Shown in pieces: positions 52,203 through 60,916 of a DNA stretch of 64,000 bases. Source of the stretch: Solirubrobacterales bacterium. GTDB taxonomy: Bacteria > Actinomycetota > Thermoleophilia > Solirubrobacterales > 70-9. Position 1 is the first letter of the stretch. The number at the start of each line of letters is the position of its first letter. A model generated the notes under the pieces. The model was not told where the DNA came from, did no database searches, and saw only the letters and a list, made by a program, of their open reading frames with translations. Where the stretch lies: NCBI GenBank assembly GCA_023958085.1, contig JAMLGI010000009.1, positions 48,431 through 112,430 of the forward strand, read 5' to 3'. Both the position numbers and the translations under genes were made by a program.

Positions 52203-53390
52203 ATGGCATTTGATCGGGCTTCGGTCCGGGACGCGGAGGTCGATGGCCGCCGCGTCCTGGTCCGGGCCGACCTCAACGTCCCGCTCGAGGACGGCCGGAT
52301 CACCGACGACACCCGGATCCGGGCGGCGCTCCCGACGATCGAGAGCCTGATCGAGCGCGGGGCACGGGTCGTTCTCTGTTCCCACCTGGGCCGTCCCGGG
52401 GGAGAGGTCAGGCCGGAACTCTCCCTCGCCCCGGTCGCGGAGCGGCTGGCCGAACTGATCGGCCGGCCGGTCGGGCTGGCCGGTGATGTCGCCGGGGAGT
52501 CGGCCCGCGAGCAGGTACTCGACCTCGAGCCCGGGAATGTGCTGCTGCTGGAGAACACCAGGTTCGAACCGGGCGAGACCAGAAATGATCCGGATCTGGC
52601 CAGGGCTCTGGCCGGACTTGCAGATCTCTACGTGAACGATGCTTTCGGCGCCGCCCATCGAGCCCACGCCAGTACCGCCGGCGTGTCCGGACTGCTCCCG
52701 GCCTTTGCCGGGCTGCTGCTGGAGCGGGAGGTCGAGAACCTGAGTTCGGTGGCCGAAGATCCGGCCCACCCGCTGGTGGTCGTTCTCGGCGGCGCCAAGG
52801 TTTCGGACAAGGTCGGGGTGATCGACCGTTTTCTCGAGATCGCCGACCGGATCCTGATCGGTGGCGCGATGTGCTTCCCGTTCTTCCGGGCCCAGGGGCA
52901 CTCGATCGGGGCTTCGCTCTGCCATGAGGACGATGTCCCCCTCGCCGGTCAGGCACTCGACAAGGCCGCGGCGGGTTCCTGCGAGCTGATTCTGCCGATC
53001 GACCTGGCCCTCGGCCGCGAGTTTTCCGCCGATACCGAGTTCCGGAACCTGGACGGGGTCGAGGTCCCGGACGGCTGGATGGGACTGGACATCGGACCGC
53101 GGTCGGCTTCGGACTACGCCGGTCGGATTGCCGACGCCGGCACCGTTCTCTGGAACGGGCCGATGGGTGCATTCGAACTCGATCCGTTCGCGGCGGGAAC
53201 CCGGGCGGTCGCCGAAGCGGTGGCTGCCACGCCGGGCCGCACGGTGGTCGGCGGGGGTGACTCGGTCGCCGCCCTGGCGAAGTTTGACCTGACCGGCGCG
53301 GTCGACTGGGTGTCGACCGGAGGCGGGGCATCACTCGAACTGCTCGAAGGAAAGACCCTTCCCGGCGTCGCCGCGCTGAACAAGGCATGA
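52203..53390 (+). CDS. pgk: phosphoglycerate kinase
   Basis: A 395-residue glycolytic kinase making ATP from 1,3-bisphosphoglycerate. Blocks are RVLVRADLNVPLEDGRITDD, VVLCSHLGRPGGE, LLLENTRFEPGET, YVNDAFGAAHRAHAS, LVVVLGGAKVSDKVGVI, VLWNGPMGAFELDPF, VVGGGDSVAAL and VSTGGGASLELLEG. ATG 52203 begins exactly at the family N-terminus; the longer frame runs into gap. It overlaps tpiA by 4 bp. Confidence 0.96.
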   Translation: MAFDRASVRDAEVDGRRVLVRADLNVPLEDGRITDDTRIRAALPTIESLIERGARVVLCSHLGRPGGEVRPELSLAPVAERLAELIGRPVGLAGDVAGESAREQVLDLEPGNVLLLENTRFEPGETRNDPDLARALAGLADLYVNDAFGAAHRAHASTAGVSGLLPAFAGLLLEREVENLSSVAEDPAHPLVVVLGGAKVSDKVGVIDRFLEIADRILIGGAMCFPFFRAQGHSIGASLCHEDDVPLAGQALDKAAAGSCELILPIDLALGREFSADTEFRNLDGVEVPDGWMGLDIGPRSASDYAGRIADAGTVLWNGPMGAFELDPFAAGTRAVAEAVAATPGRTVVGGGDSVAALAKFDLTGAVDWVSTGGGASLELLEGKTLPGVAALNKA

Positions 53391-54163
53391 TCAGCACCAT
53401 GAGCCGACGTCCCTTCATTGCCGCGAACTGGAAGATGAACAAGACGGCCACCGAGGCCGACGAGTTTCTCGACGCTTTCCTCCCGACCCGCTCCCCGGGC
53501 GGGCCGGAAGTGGTTATCTGCCCGACCTTTCTGGCCCTGGGTCGGGTTGCAGAGCGCTGCGCCGGGACCCCGGTTTCGGTGGCCGCGCAGAACATGCACT
53601 TCGAGGACGAGGGTGCCTTCACCGGTGAGATCTCGGCCCCGATGTTGCTCGATCTCGGGGTCGATGCCGTTGTCCTCGGACACTCCGAGCGTCGCCAGTT
53701 TTTCGGTGAGACCGACGAGGCGCTGGCCCGCAAGGTTCCCCGGGCGATCGCGGCCGGTCTCACCCCGATCCTCTGTGTCGGTGAAACCGAGGCCCAGCGC
53801 AAGAGCGGGGAGACCGATGAGGTGCTTTCCGGCCAGGTCCTGACCGACCTGGCGGAGGTCCACGACTCCGACCTCGAGCAGGTGGTGATCGCCTACGAGC
53901 CGATCTGGGCGATCGGCACCGGCCTGACCGCAACCCCGGACCAGGCCCAGGAGACGATCGGCTCGATCCGGAATCTGCTGCGCCGCCGTGACCCGGAAGC
54001 CGCCGGGAAGATCCGGATCCTCTACGGAGGATCGGTCAAGCCGGACAACGCGGCCGAGCTGCTCTCCCTGCCGGATATCGACGGCGCGCTGGTCGGCGGT
54101 GCCGCCCTCGACCCGGAGGGTTTCGGCAGGATCGCCGATGCCGCCCCGGAGGATCGGGGATGA
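53387..54163 (+). CDS. tpiA: triosephosphate isomerase
   Basis: A 258-residue TIM-barrel enzyme. Catalytic residues are visible: Lys in AANWKMNKT, His in VVLGHSERRQFFGETD, Glu in IAYEPIWAIGTGLTA, plus the phosphate loop ILYGGSVKPDNA and ALVGGAALDPEGF. ATG 53387 overlaps the pgk stop (ATGA); ATG 53399 is the alternative and gives a more usual short N-terminus. It overlaps gpmI by 4 bp. Confidence 0.96.
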   Translation: MISTMSRRPFIAANWKMNKTATEADEFLDAFLPTRSPGGPEVVICPTFLALGRVAERCAGTPVSVAAQNMHFEDEGAFTGEISAPMLLDLGVDAVVLGHSERRQFFGETDEALARKVPRAIAAGLTPILCVGETEAQRKSGETDEVLSGQVLTDLAEVHDSDLEQVVIAYEPIWAIGTGLTATPDQAQETIGSIRNLLRRRDPEAAGKIRILYGGSVKPDNAAELLSLPDIDGALVGGAALDPEGFGRIADAAPEDRG

Positions 54164-55719
54164 ACCCGCCCGCGGTGGCCGGAACCGCCCCGGACCCGCT
54201 CGCTGCACTGCCCGTCCCGTCGCTCGCCCTCGTCATCCTCGACGGCTGGGGACTCGCCCCGCCCGGACCGGGCAACGCGATCTCCCAGGCGGCAACCCCT
54301 AACTTCGATCATTTCTGGAGTCAGTATCCGCACACCGAGCTTTCTGCCCAGGGTCCCGATGTCGGCCTGCCGGAAGGGCAGATGGGCAACTCCGAGGTCG
54401 GGCACCTGAACCTGGGGGCCGGGGCGATCGTCAAGCAGGATCTGGCCCGGATCGACGCCGCCGTCGCCGACGGCAGCTTCTTTGACAACGAGGCCCTGGT
54501 CGCCGCCTGCCGGCGGGCGGCGGCGAGTCCCCACGGGAGGCTTCACCTGATCGGCCTGGTTTCCGATGGCGGCGTTCACTCCGGCTGGGAGCACCTCGAG
54601 GCCTGCGTCGAGCTGGCCTCCCAGGAGGGGGTGCCCGACGTCGTCTTCCACGCAATCACCGATGGCCGCGATACCCTGCCACATGGCGGCGCGAAGTACG
54701 TCGAGGAGCTGGAACGCTGGCTGCGGTCGGCCGGCCGGGTCGGCACGGTCAGCGGGCGCTACTACGCGATGGACCGTGACACCCGCTGGGAGCGGATCAA
54801 GCTGGCATACGATGCGATCGTCCACGGTGAGGGGGTGGTCGCGACCGACGCTGCCACAGCGATCGCCGACTCCTACGAAGGCGGCCAGACCGACGAGTTC
54901 ATCAAGCCCGCCGTGATCGGGGACTACCAGGGCGTCGAGAGCGGAGACGTCGCGATCTTCATCAACTTCCGGCCGGACCGCGCTCGGGAACTGACCATGG
55001 CCCTGGCCGATCCGGACTTTTCCGAGTTCACCCGCTCCGGCGGGCCGGTCCTCGACCTGACCACGATGACCTCGTACCGCAAAGGCTGGAACTATCCGGT
55101 GGCTTTTCCGGAGCAGCGACCGAAGGTCACGCTGGCCCAGGTGATTTCGGAGTCCGGTGGCCGACAGCTTCACGTGGCCGAAACCGAGAAGTACGCCCAC
55201 GTCACCTATTTCTTCAACGGTGGCCGCGAGGAGGAGTGGGGTGGGGAGGAACGCCGCCTGGTCGAATCCCCGCGGGACGTTCCGACCTACGATCACAAGC
55301 CCGAGATGAGTGCCCGGGCGGCGGCCTCGGCCTTCATCGAGGGCTGGCAGAAGGACTCGCCCCGGTTCGGCATCATCAACTTCGCCAATCCCGACATGGT
55401 TGGCCACACCGGGGTGATTCCGGCCGCGGTGTCGGCAATCGAGGCGGTTGACGACTGCCTCGGCCGGGTCGTCGAGACGGTGCTCGCATCCGGCGGGGCC
55501 TGCCTGATCACTGCCGATCACGGCAACGCCGACAACATGCTGGAGCCGGACGGGTCTCCCAACACGGCCCACTCGCTCAACCCGGTTCCGTTGATCCTGA
55601 CGGTTGAGGGACCGGCCCTGACCGGTGGCGGAATCCTCGCCGACGTCGCCCCGACCATCCTCGAAGCCCTCGGCATCGATCAGCCGGAAGAGATGACCGG
55701 CCACTCCCTGATCACCTAA
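54160..55719 (+). CDS. gpmI: 2,3-bisphosphoglycerate-independent phosphoglycerate mutase
   Basis: A 519-residue metal-dependent mutase of the alkaline phosphatase superfamily, interconverting 3- and 2-phosphoglycerate. It starts VILDGWGLAPPGPGNAISQA (metal Asp) and has the phospho-serine in MGNSEVGHLNLGAG. Further blocks are GLVSDGGVHSGWEHLEA, AITDGRDTLPHGG, FINFRPDRARELTMAL, HVTYFFNGG, FANPDMVGHTGV and ITADHGNADNM. Most actinobacterial gap-pgk-tpi operons continue with secG; here gpmI takes that place. Confidence 0.96.
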   Translation: MNPPAVAGTAPDPLAALPVPSLALVILDGWGLAPPGPGNAISQAATPNFDHFWSQYPHTELSAQGPDVGLPEGQMGNSEVGHLNLGAGAIVKQDLARIDAAVADGSFFDNEALVAACRRAAASPHGRLHLIGLVSDGGVHSGWEHLEACVELASQEGVPDVVFHAITDGRDTLPHGGAKYVEELERWLRSAGRVGTVSGRYYAMDRDTRWERIKLAYDAIVHGEGVVATDAATAIADSYEGGQTDEFIKPAVIGDYQGVESGDVAIFINFRPDRARELTMALADPDFSEFTRSGGPVLDLTTMTSYRKGWNYPVAFPEQRPKVTLAQVISESGGRQLHVAETEKYAHVTYFFNGGREEEWGGEERRLVESPRDVPTYDHKPEMSARAAASAFIEGWQKDSPRFGIINFANPDMVGHTGVIPAAVSAIEAVDDCLGRVVETVLASGGACLITADHGNADNMLEPDGSPNTAHSLNPVPLILTVEGPALTGGGILADVAPTILEALGIDQPEEMTGHSLIT

Positions 55720-55822
55720 CCCGGATGAGGAGGTTTGCTCCCTCCTTTCCCACTTCCGGGCCTTGTGGCTGGGTCGGGCGATGGACCAACCCGGTGGCCG
55801 ACGGGTCCTGTCCGCGTTTATT

Positions 55823-55855
55823 CTTTTGACATTCGCTCCCGCTCGGTGTCAAAAG
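55823..55855. promoter_or_regulatory. inverted repeat CTTTTGACA/TGTCAAAAG
   Basis: Perfect 9-bp arms at 55823-55831 and 55847-55855 around 15 bp. The left arm contains TTGACA, a consensus -35, with TCAAAA (weak -10) 17 bp later. It may be an operator or part of a promoter; as a terminator it has no following T-run. Confidence 0.45.
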
Positions 55856-55962
55856 CAAAAAACCCGGCCACCCGCCGGAGTGTCGCTCGTGTAACACCCC
55901 GCACCCAAGGTGGGTCGGTTCACGTTCACTGAGTTGCCGGTGCCACGACCACTGTTGATGGT

Positions 55963-56010
55963 CGGGTGATGGGGGTTTTGGCGGTGTGGCAACAAAACCC
56001 CCATCGCCCG
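55963..56010 (+). terminator. long stem-loop, probable terminator of the glycolytic operon or RNA element
   Basis: Left arm 55963-55980 (CGGGTGATGGGGGTTTTG) pairs with 55993-56010 (CAAAACCCCCATCGCCCG): 18 pairs with one G-U, extendable by three more, around a 12-nt loop. It stands 70 bp before tgt and has no T-run. It could terminate read-through from gpmI or end an unannotated small RNA. Confidence 0.55.
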
Positions 56011-56067
56011 GCCTCACCACAGAGTCCGATGCGTTGTCATGGAGGTGGCTCTGCGCTGATGGGTCGA

Positions 56068-56073
56068 TAGGGT
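56068..56073 (+). promoter_or_regulatory. -10 box of tgt
   Basis: TAGGGT, 6 nt before the GTG at 56080; leaderless spacing. Confidence 0.45.
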
Positions 56074-56079
56074 GGCTCG

Positions 56080-57327
56080 GTGCGCCTGGACCCGGGGAGA
56101 CTCAGTTTCGAGATCGTCGCCCGGGACGGGGATGCACGGCGTGGGAATCTGGTCACCGGACACGGCCCGGTCGAGACTCCGGCCTTCATTCCGTTGGCGA
56201 CCAAGGGGTCGGTTCGCGGACTGGCTTCACGCGAGGTCCGGGAGCTCGGTTTCGAGCTGGTGCTCGGCAACACCTACCACCTGCTGGTCGCTCCGGGACC
56301 GGAGCGGATTGCGGCCGCCGGTGGCCTGCACCGGTTCATGGGCTGGGATCGGGCGATCATCACCGATTCAGGCGGTTTCCAGGTCTTTTCTCTGGCCCAC
56401 GGCGGGGTGGCCGAGGAGATCAAGGGGAGCGGCCGGGTCATGCACGGGCTGGCCAAGACCCTGGGGATAGAGGAGGAGGGGGTGCGTTTCCGTTCCTACC
56501 GGGATGGTTCCGAGCTGATGCTTTCACCGGAGAGCTCGATGTCGGTTCAGGCCTCCCTCGGTTCCGACATCGCCCTCGTGTTTGACGAGTGCACCCCGTT
56601 TCACGCCGACCGTGAGTACACCGCCCGTTCAACCGAACGTACTCATCGCTGGCTCGATCGCTGCCTCGAATGGCACCGGCAGAACGGGCCCTCCGACCAG
56701 GCGGTTTTCGGCATCATCCAGGGTGGAACCCATGCCGACCTGCGGAAAGAGTCATGTGAGTACGTATCGGCCGCCGGGGTTGACGGGATCGCGATCGGCG
56801 GAACCCTCGGCCGCGACAAGCAGGAGATGGCCGAGGTGCTCGGTTTCACCATGCCCCATCTGCCGCGCGAGGCACCGAAGCATCTGCTCGGAATCGGCGA
56901 GGTGGACGACCTGATGCGTGGAATTGCGCTCGGGATCGATCTGTTCGACTGTGCGGTGCCGACCCGACTGGCCCGCCACGGCATGGCTCTGGTCGCCGAC
57001 CCGGAGCATCGGTTCCGGCTTGACATTCGCAAGTCCCGCTTTGCCGGGCAGCGCGGCCCACTTGCCGACGGCTGCCCCTGTGTCGCCTGTTCCGGGTACG
57101 AGCGTGACTATCTGAACTACATCTCGAAATCCGAGGAGCTGACCGCCGTCCGACTGCTGGTCGAGCACAACCTGACCTGGATGGAACTGCTGATGCGGGG
57201 CGCCCGCGAGGCGATCACCGCCGGCGAGTTCGGTTCCTACAGCGCGGCGATCCTGGCGGGAGCAAGCCCCTGGGATGCCGCAGCGTCCCCGAAAGCCGTT
57301 TCACAGGAGGTCGCGGGCGATGAGTGA
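56080..57327 (+). CDS. tgt: tRNA-guanine transglycosylase
   Basis: A 415-residue enzyme that swaps guanine-34 of certain tRNAs for a queuosine precursor. It has ELVLGNTYHLLVAPGPERI, IITDSGGFQVFSLAHGG (catalytic Asp region), ALVFDECTPFHADREYTAR, GIIQGGTHADLRKESCE, LLGIGEVDDLMRGIALGID, FDCAVPTRLARHGMAL and the zinc site CPCVACSGYERDYLNYI with a downstream His (LLVEHNLTW). GTG 56080. It overlaps the following ABC-2 ATPase gene by 8 bp, perhaps only by compaction. No other queuosine gene is in the window. Confidence 0.95.
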   Translation: MRLDPGRLSFEIVARDGDARRGNLVTGHGPVETPAFIPLATKGSVRGLASREVRELGFELVLGNTYHLLVAPGPERIAAAGGLHRFMGWDRAIITDSGGFQVFSLAHGGVAEEIKGSGRVMHGLAKTLGIEEEGVRFRSYRDGSELMLSPESSMSVQASLGSDIALVFDECTPFHADREYTARSTERTHRWLDRCLEWHRQNGPSDQAVFGIIQGGTHADLRKESCEYVSAAGVDGIAIGGTLGRDKQEMAEVLGFTMPHLPREAPKHLLGIGEVDDLMRGIALGIDLFDCAVPTRLARHGMALVADPEHRFRLDIRKSRFAGQRGPLADGCPCVACSGYERDYLNYISKSEELTAVRLLVEHNLTWMELLMRGAREAITAGEFGSYSAAILAGASPWDAAASPKAVSQEVAGDE

Positions 57328-58252
57328 ACCCCTGATCGAGCTTGATCGACTGAGCAAGCATTTCGGTTCGATCAAGGCTCTGACCGAGCTCTCCCTGGTT
57401 GTTCCGGAAGGCACCGTCTGCGGGCTGCTCGGGCCCAACGGTTCCGGCAAGACGACTGCGATCAGGGCTCTGCTCGGGCTGAGTCGTCCCACCTCGGGCT
57501 CCACTCGTCTGCTCGGCCAGGCCCCGGGAACTCCAGGGTTCCGGTCGGCGATCCACCAGTCCGGCTCCCTGATCGAGGGTCCGGCGCTCTACGGGCGGGC
57601 CACCGGCCGGCAGAACATGCGGATCCAGGCCCGCGCCCGCGGTCTCGACGACGACCGGGCCGGCATCGACGAACTGCTCGAGCTGGTCGGGCTGTCCGAC
57701 CGGGCCGGTACACGGGCCCGCACCTACTCGCTCGGCATGAAGCAGCGACTCGGGCTCGCCCTGGCCCTGATCGGCAAACCCCGGCTGGTCATTCTCGACG
57801 AGCCGACCAACGGTCTCGATCCGTCCGGAATCGTCGAGATGCGCGAACTGATCCGCAACCTGCCCGAGCGCGGGGTGACGGTGCTGGTTTCATCCCATCT
57901 GCTGGCCGAGGTGCAGCTGATGTGCGACCGGGTGACGATCATCAACCGGGGGTCGCTGGTCGCCGACGGAACCCTGGCCGAGGTGCTGGCCAGGGCCGGC
58001 GGCGAGGATGCGTTCCGGGTGACGGTCGACCCCGCCCGGGGTGAGGCGGCCGTGGCCACGCTCAGCGCCTCCGGGCTGACCGCCGCCCTCACCGGCCCGG
58101 GACAGGTCAGTGTGACCGGATGCCGGGACGGCTCCGCAATCACCAGGGCACTCGCCGGAAACGGGATCTACCTGAGCGGGCTTGCGGCATCCGCGGCGAG
58201 TCTCGAGAACGTATTCCTCGCTCTTACGGACGGAGGCGACGATGGCGGCTGA
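57320..58252 (+). CDS. ABC-2 type transporter ATPase
   Basis: A 310-residue ATPase. Walker A GPNGSGKTTAIRALLG, IHQSGSLIEGPALYGRATGR (the lantibiotic-immunity/BcrA-like Q-loop style), signature YSLGMKQRLGLALAL, Walker B LVILDEPTNGLDPSGI and VSSHLLAEVQLMCDRV. The C-terminal 80 residues are an accessory domain. ATG 57320 fits the family start; the longer frame lies within tgt. It overlaps the permease gene by 11 bp. Cargo unknown. Confidence 0.9.
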   Translation: MSEPLIELDRLSKHFGSIKALTELSLVVPEGTVCGLLGPNGSGKTTAIRALLGLSRPTSGSTRLLGQAPGTPGFRSAIHQSGSLIEGPALYGRATGRQNMRIQARARGLDDDRAGIDELLELVGLSDRAGTRARTYSLGMKQRLGLALALIGKPRLVILDEPTNGLDPSGIVEMRELIRNLPERGVTVLVSSHLLAEVQLMCDRVTIINRGSLVADGTLAEVLARAGGEDAFRVTVDPARGEAAVATLSASGLTAALTGPGQVSVTGCRDGSAITRALAGNGIYLSGLAASAASLENVFLALTDGGDDGG

Positions 58253-58964
58253 ACTCCTCAAGATCCGGTCGATGCCGACCCCGCTCTGGTGCGGGATCGT
58301 GATTGCGGCGCTGTTCCTCGCGGGTCTGGTCGTGACCGCCGTCTGGGGTGCGGGCGGGGACCTGGACACTCTCACCCTGATCCAGTTCCCCACTGCGATC
58401 TGCTCGGTGGTGCTCGGAGTCTGGATCTTCGGGGTCGAGTACGGCCAGAACACGATGCGTCGCACGGTTGCCGCGGACCCCGACCGCGTTCGCCTCGTTG
58501 CGGTGAAACTCGGCGCGGCCCTGCTGGTTGTGGCAGTCGTGACCGTCCTCGTCTTCATGCTCGCCCTGGCCCTGTACGGGCTGGCCAACTCGGGTCACGA
58601 TTTCGAGTTTCCCGTCGATGACCTGTTCCGGCGTGGTGCCGACTCGCTGTTCTCGAACCTCGTCTACATGCTGGTCGGCGCCGGTTTCGCGATGATCACC
58701 GCCTCGATGGCAGGCGGGATGGCGGCAACCCTGGTCTTCATCTTCGTGCTGGATGGGATGCTCTCCCTGCTTCCGAAGGTCGGCGACTTCACCTTCGGTC
58801 TGGCGGTGGCCGATCTCAGTGTCTGGATCACCGGGTCGGATGCCGGCGGGCTGACCGCCGGAGCGGGGCACTCCCCGGGGATCGCCCTGCTGATCGTCGC
58901 CGCCTGGGTGTGTCTGCTGCTTGGCGCGGGTGCGAATCGCCTGATCCGGAGCGACGTCAAGTAG
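58242..58964 (+). CDS. ABC-2 type permease-like membrane protein
   Basis: A 240-residue protein with about six hydrophobic segments. It starts ELLKIRSMPTPLWCGIVIAA, then WIFGVEYGQNTMRRTVAADP (the cytoplasmic loop FGxEYxxxTxRxTL typical of BcrB/YhaP-like ABC-2 permeases). ATG 58242 overlaps the ATPase gene by 11 bp, so the two make one exporter. Family call from the loop motif and context. Confidence 0.85.
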   Translation: MAAELLKIRSMPTPLWCGIVIAALFLAGLVVTAVWGAGGDLDTLTLIQFPTAICSVVLGVWIFGVEYGQNTMRRTVAADPDRVRLVAVKLGAALLVVAVVTVLVFMLALALYGLANSGHDFEFPVDDLFRRGADSLFSNLVYMLVGAGFAMITASMAGGMAATLVFIFVLDGMLSLLPKVGDFTFGLAVADLSVWITGSDAGGLTAGAGHSPGIALLIVAAWVCLLLGAGANRLIRSDVK

Positions 58965-58994
58965 GTCTCCCCGGAGCCGCCCGGATCGGGCCGG

Positions 58995-60191
58995 TCAGCG
59001 GGTGTTCTCGCGGAGGGTGTCCTTGAGTTCCCGGGTCAGGCCGTCAACCGTCCGGCCGGTCCACTGCTGGACCTTCACCGAGGCACTGCGGTCGGTCAGC
59101 GCGATCACCCCGGCCGCGACCGCCGCCGCGATCAGGATCAGCGCGATCATGCCCATGAAGAACCGGACCGTGGACCGGAAGAAGGAGCGTTTGCGGCGCG
59201 TCGGCGGGGGGACCAGTGGTTCGCGGTAGCGGGGCGGTGGCGGGGTCGGACGGTGCGCGGTCCGGGTGGTCCGCTCGAGCGGTCGGGTCGCGGTTTCGGC
59301 CCTGGTGAACGGCGGAGGCGCCTCTTCCTCGGCCAGGATCTCGGTCACGTCTTCGCCGCGGAGGCCACGCTGGAGTCCGTCCGAAAGCGCCGCGGCGGTG
59401 GTGAAACGACGCGCCTTGTCGCCCTCGAGGGCAACCATGACCGCGGCACTCACGCTCTCGGGGACGTCGCCGTTGTAGGTCCGCGGCGGCAGCGGCTTCT
59501 CGTTCTGCTGCCGGATTGCCAGCTCGGCCAGGGATGAACCCTCGTAGGGGAGCCGTCCGGTCAGGAACTGGTAGAGCACCACCCCGAGCGCATAGACATC
59601 GGTCGCCGGAGTCGCTTCCTCGCCCCTCACCTGCTCCGGGGCAAGATAGGCGGCGGTGCCGACCACGGAGCCCACCTGGGTGATCCGGGTCTGTTCGGCT
59701 GCGCGGGCAATCCCGAAATCGGTCAGTTTGCAGGTCATCGGCCCACCACCTGCCGGGCCCCCGGTGATCATCAGGTTGCCGGGCTTGACGTCGCGGTGGA
59801 TGATCCCGTGGCGGTGGGCGTACTCCAGTCCGGCGCAGGCCTGGACCCCGATCTCCATGGCGGTCTCGGCCTCGAGTACACCCTCCGACTTGAGCAGCTG
59901 GGCTCCGGAGCGGCCTTCGACCAGTTCCATGACGATGAAGTGGCGGTCGCTGTCGACCCCGCTGTCGTACACCTGGACGATGTTTGGATGGACCAGCTTT
60001 GCCACCGCCAGGGCTTCGCGTCGGAAGCGGGCAACGAACCGGTCGTCATCGGACAGGTGTTCAGCCAGGACCTTGACCGCGACAGTCCGTTCGAGGATGC
60101 GGTCGGTGGCCCGGTAGACGTTCGACATGCCCCCCGAACCGAGCTTTCCGCCGAGCTCGTAGCGGCCGCCAAGGATTGCCGGATCGCTCAT
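58995..60191 (-). CDS. serine/threonine protein kinase, single-pass membrane
   Basis: A 398-residue eukaryotic-type kinase (PknB-like). Kinase domain about 8-270: LGSGGMSNVYRATD (Gly loop), TVAVKVL (Lys), GIIHRDVKPGNLMI (catalytic Asp), CKLTDFGIARA and GTAAYLAPEQVRGEEATPAT. A Pro/Arg-rich juxtamembrane stretch (290-345) leads to one membrane helix (about 350-370, MIALILIAAAVAAGVIALT) and a short outer tail of about 30 residues with no PASTA repeats. ATG 60191 is preceded by GGAGGATGAGG and lies 8 bp after the lipoprotein stop; the 95-residue upstream extension of the frame is rejected. Confidence 0.92.
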   Translation of the reverse strand: MSDPAILGGRYELGGKLGSGGMSNVYRATDRILERTVAVKVLAEHLSDDDRFVARFRREALAVAKLVHPNIVQVYDSGVDSDRHFIVMELVEGRSGAQLLKSEGVLEAETAMEIGVQACAGLEYAHRHGIIHRDVKPGNLMITGGPAGGGPMTCKLTDFGIARAAEQTRITQVGSVVGTAAYLAPEQVRGEEATPATDVYALGVVLYQFLTGRLPYEGSSLAELAIRQQNEKPLPPRTYNGDVPESVSAAVMVALEGDKARRFTTAAALSDGLQRGLRGEDVTEILAEEEAPPPFTRAETATRPLERTTRTAHRPTPPPPRYREPLVPPPTRRKRSFFRSTVRFFMGMIALILIAAAVAAGVIALTDRSASVKVQQWTGRTVDGLTRELKDTLRENTR

Positions 60192-60198
60192 CTGATCC

Positions 60199-60867
60199 TC
60201 ATCCTCCGGGTGGCCCGAGGCCACCCGTTCCGCCGCCACCGGTTTCGCCACCGGTGCTGCCACCGGAGCCACCGGTTCCGCCTCCGGTGCTGCCGCCGGT
60301 GCCACCTCCACCCGTGCCGCCCCCGGTTCCTCCGCCCGTGCCGCCGCCCGCGCTTTCCCCGGTGCCGTTTTCACCGGCGGTGCCCCCGGTGTTGCCCCCG
60401 GTTCCGGTCTCGTCGGTGGTGTCGGTATCTCCGCTGCCCGTTTCGCCGGTCGGACCGGCGAGGGTCGCGGTTTCACCGGTCGGGCCGACTTCCGTTTCGG
60501 TGGTCGGCGGGGTTGTCCCGGTGGCGATCGGGTCCTCCTCGTTGCAGCTGTCCTGGACCACGTGGACGAGCTGGGTGGCCCCTTCCCGCAGGGCGCGCTT
60601 CAGTTCGGGGTCGACCGCGGTGCCGAGACTCTCGATCTGACGCGACACTTCGGACGCCGCCTCGGTCGCCGCGGCCCGGTCGCACTCCCTGGCCAGTTCC
60701 CGCACCCGGTCAAGGTTGGCGGAGATCTCCTCGACCGTGTTTCCGGGCAGCAGGTTCGAACGATCCTCGGCGCAGCCCCCGAGCAGACCGGCGCCGAGAA
60801 CCATCAGCCCCAGAGCGAGCATCGCCCGGGAGCGGGATCCGGCTTTTCTGGGGAGAATGGTCTGCAT
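60199..60867 (-). CDS. Gly/Thr-rich lipoprotein upstream of the kinase
   Basis: A 222-residue secreted lipoprotein. The signal ends with lipobox LLGGC (Cys about 32). Residues 35-120 form a helical, Cys-containing domain (NLDRVRELARECDRAAATEA, VVQDSCNEED). From about 125 the sequence is low-complexity Thr/Glu/Gly, then a run of GGGTGG-type repeats to the end, probably a wall-spanning tether. ATG 60867 is 8 nt after TAGACT. Its stop is 8 bp before the kinase start, so it may be a partner or sensor of the kinase; that is inference. Confidence 0.78.
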   Translation of the reverse strand: MQTILPRKAGSRSRAMLALGLMVLGAGLLGGCAEDRSNLLPGNTVEEISANLDRVRELARECDRAAATEAASEVSRQIESLGTAVDPELKRALREGATQLVHVVQDSCNEEDPIATGTTPPTTETEVGPTGETATLAGPTGETGSGDTDTTDETGTGGNTGGTAGENGTGESAGGGTGGGTGGGTGGGGTGGSTGGGTGGSGGSTGGETGGGGTGGLGPPGG

Positions 60868-60875
60868 CCCCGGCG

Positions 60876-60881
60876 AGTCTA
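60876..60881 (-). promoter_or_regulatory. -10 box of the lipoprotein-kinase operon
   Basis: TAGACT on the minus strand, 8 nt before the ATG at 60867; leaderless spacing. Confidence 0.5.
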
Positions 60882-60916
60882 GAGAAAGGACCGCGGGGGG
60901 TTTCCGGGCGGCCAAC

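Larger units (their letters stand above)
55720..56079. other. 360-bp intergenic region with two inverted repeats
   Basis: No credible gene; short reading frames here lack support. The region is less GC-rich than its surroundings around 55815-55865 and holds an inverted repeat (55823-55855), a long stem-loop (55963-56010) and the tgt -10 box. It is long for this compact chromosome and could encode a small RNA, but no known RNA family was recognised. Confidence 0.5.

Noticed and set aside
55720..56079. tRNA, tmRNA, RNase P, SRP RNA or preQ1 riboswitch before tgt
   Set aside because: None of the conserved sequence cores of these RNAs was found by eye on either strand; only generic hairpins are present.
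60220..60370. Repetitive GC-rich stretch resembling a tandem-repeat or CRISPR-like array
   Set aside because: The period is that of Gly-Thr-Gly codons in the lipoprotein tail; there are no unique spacers.
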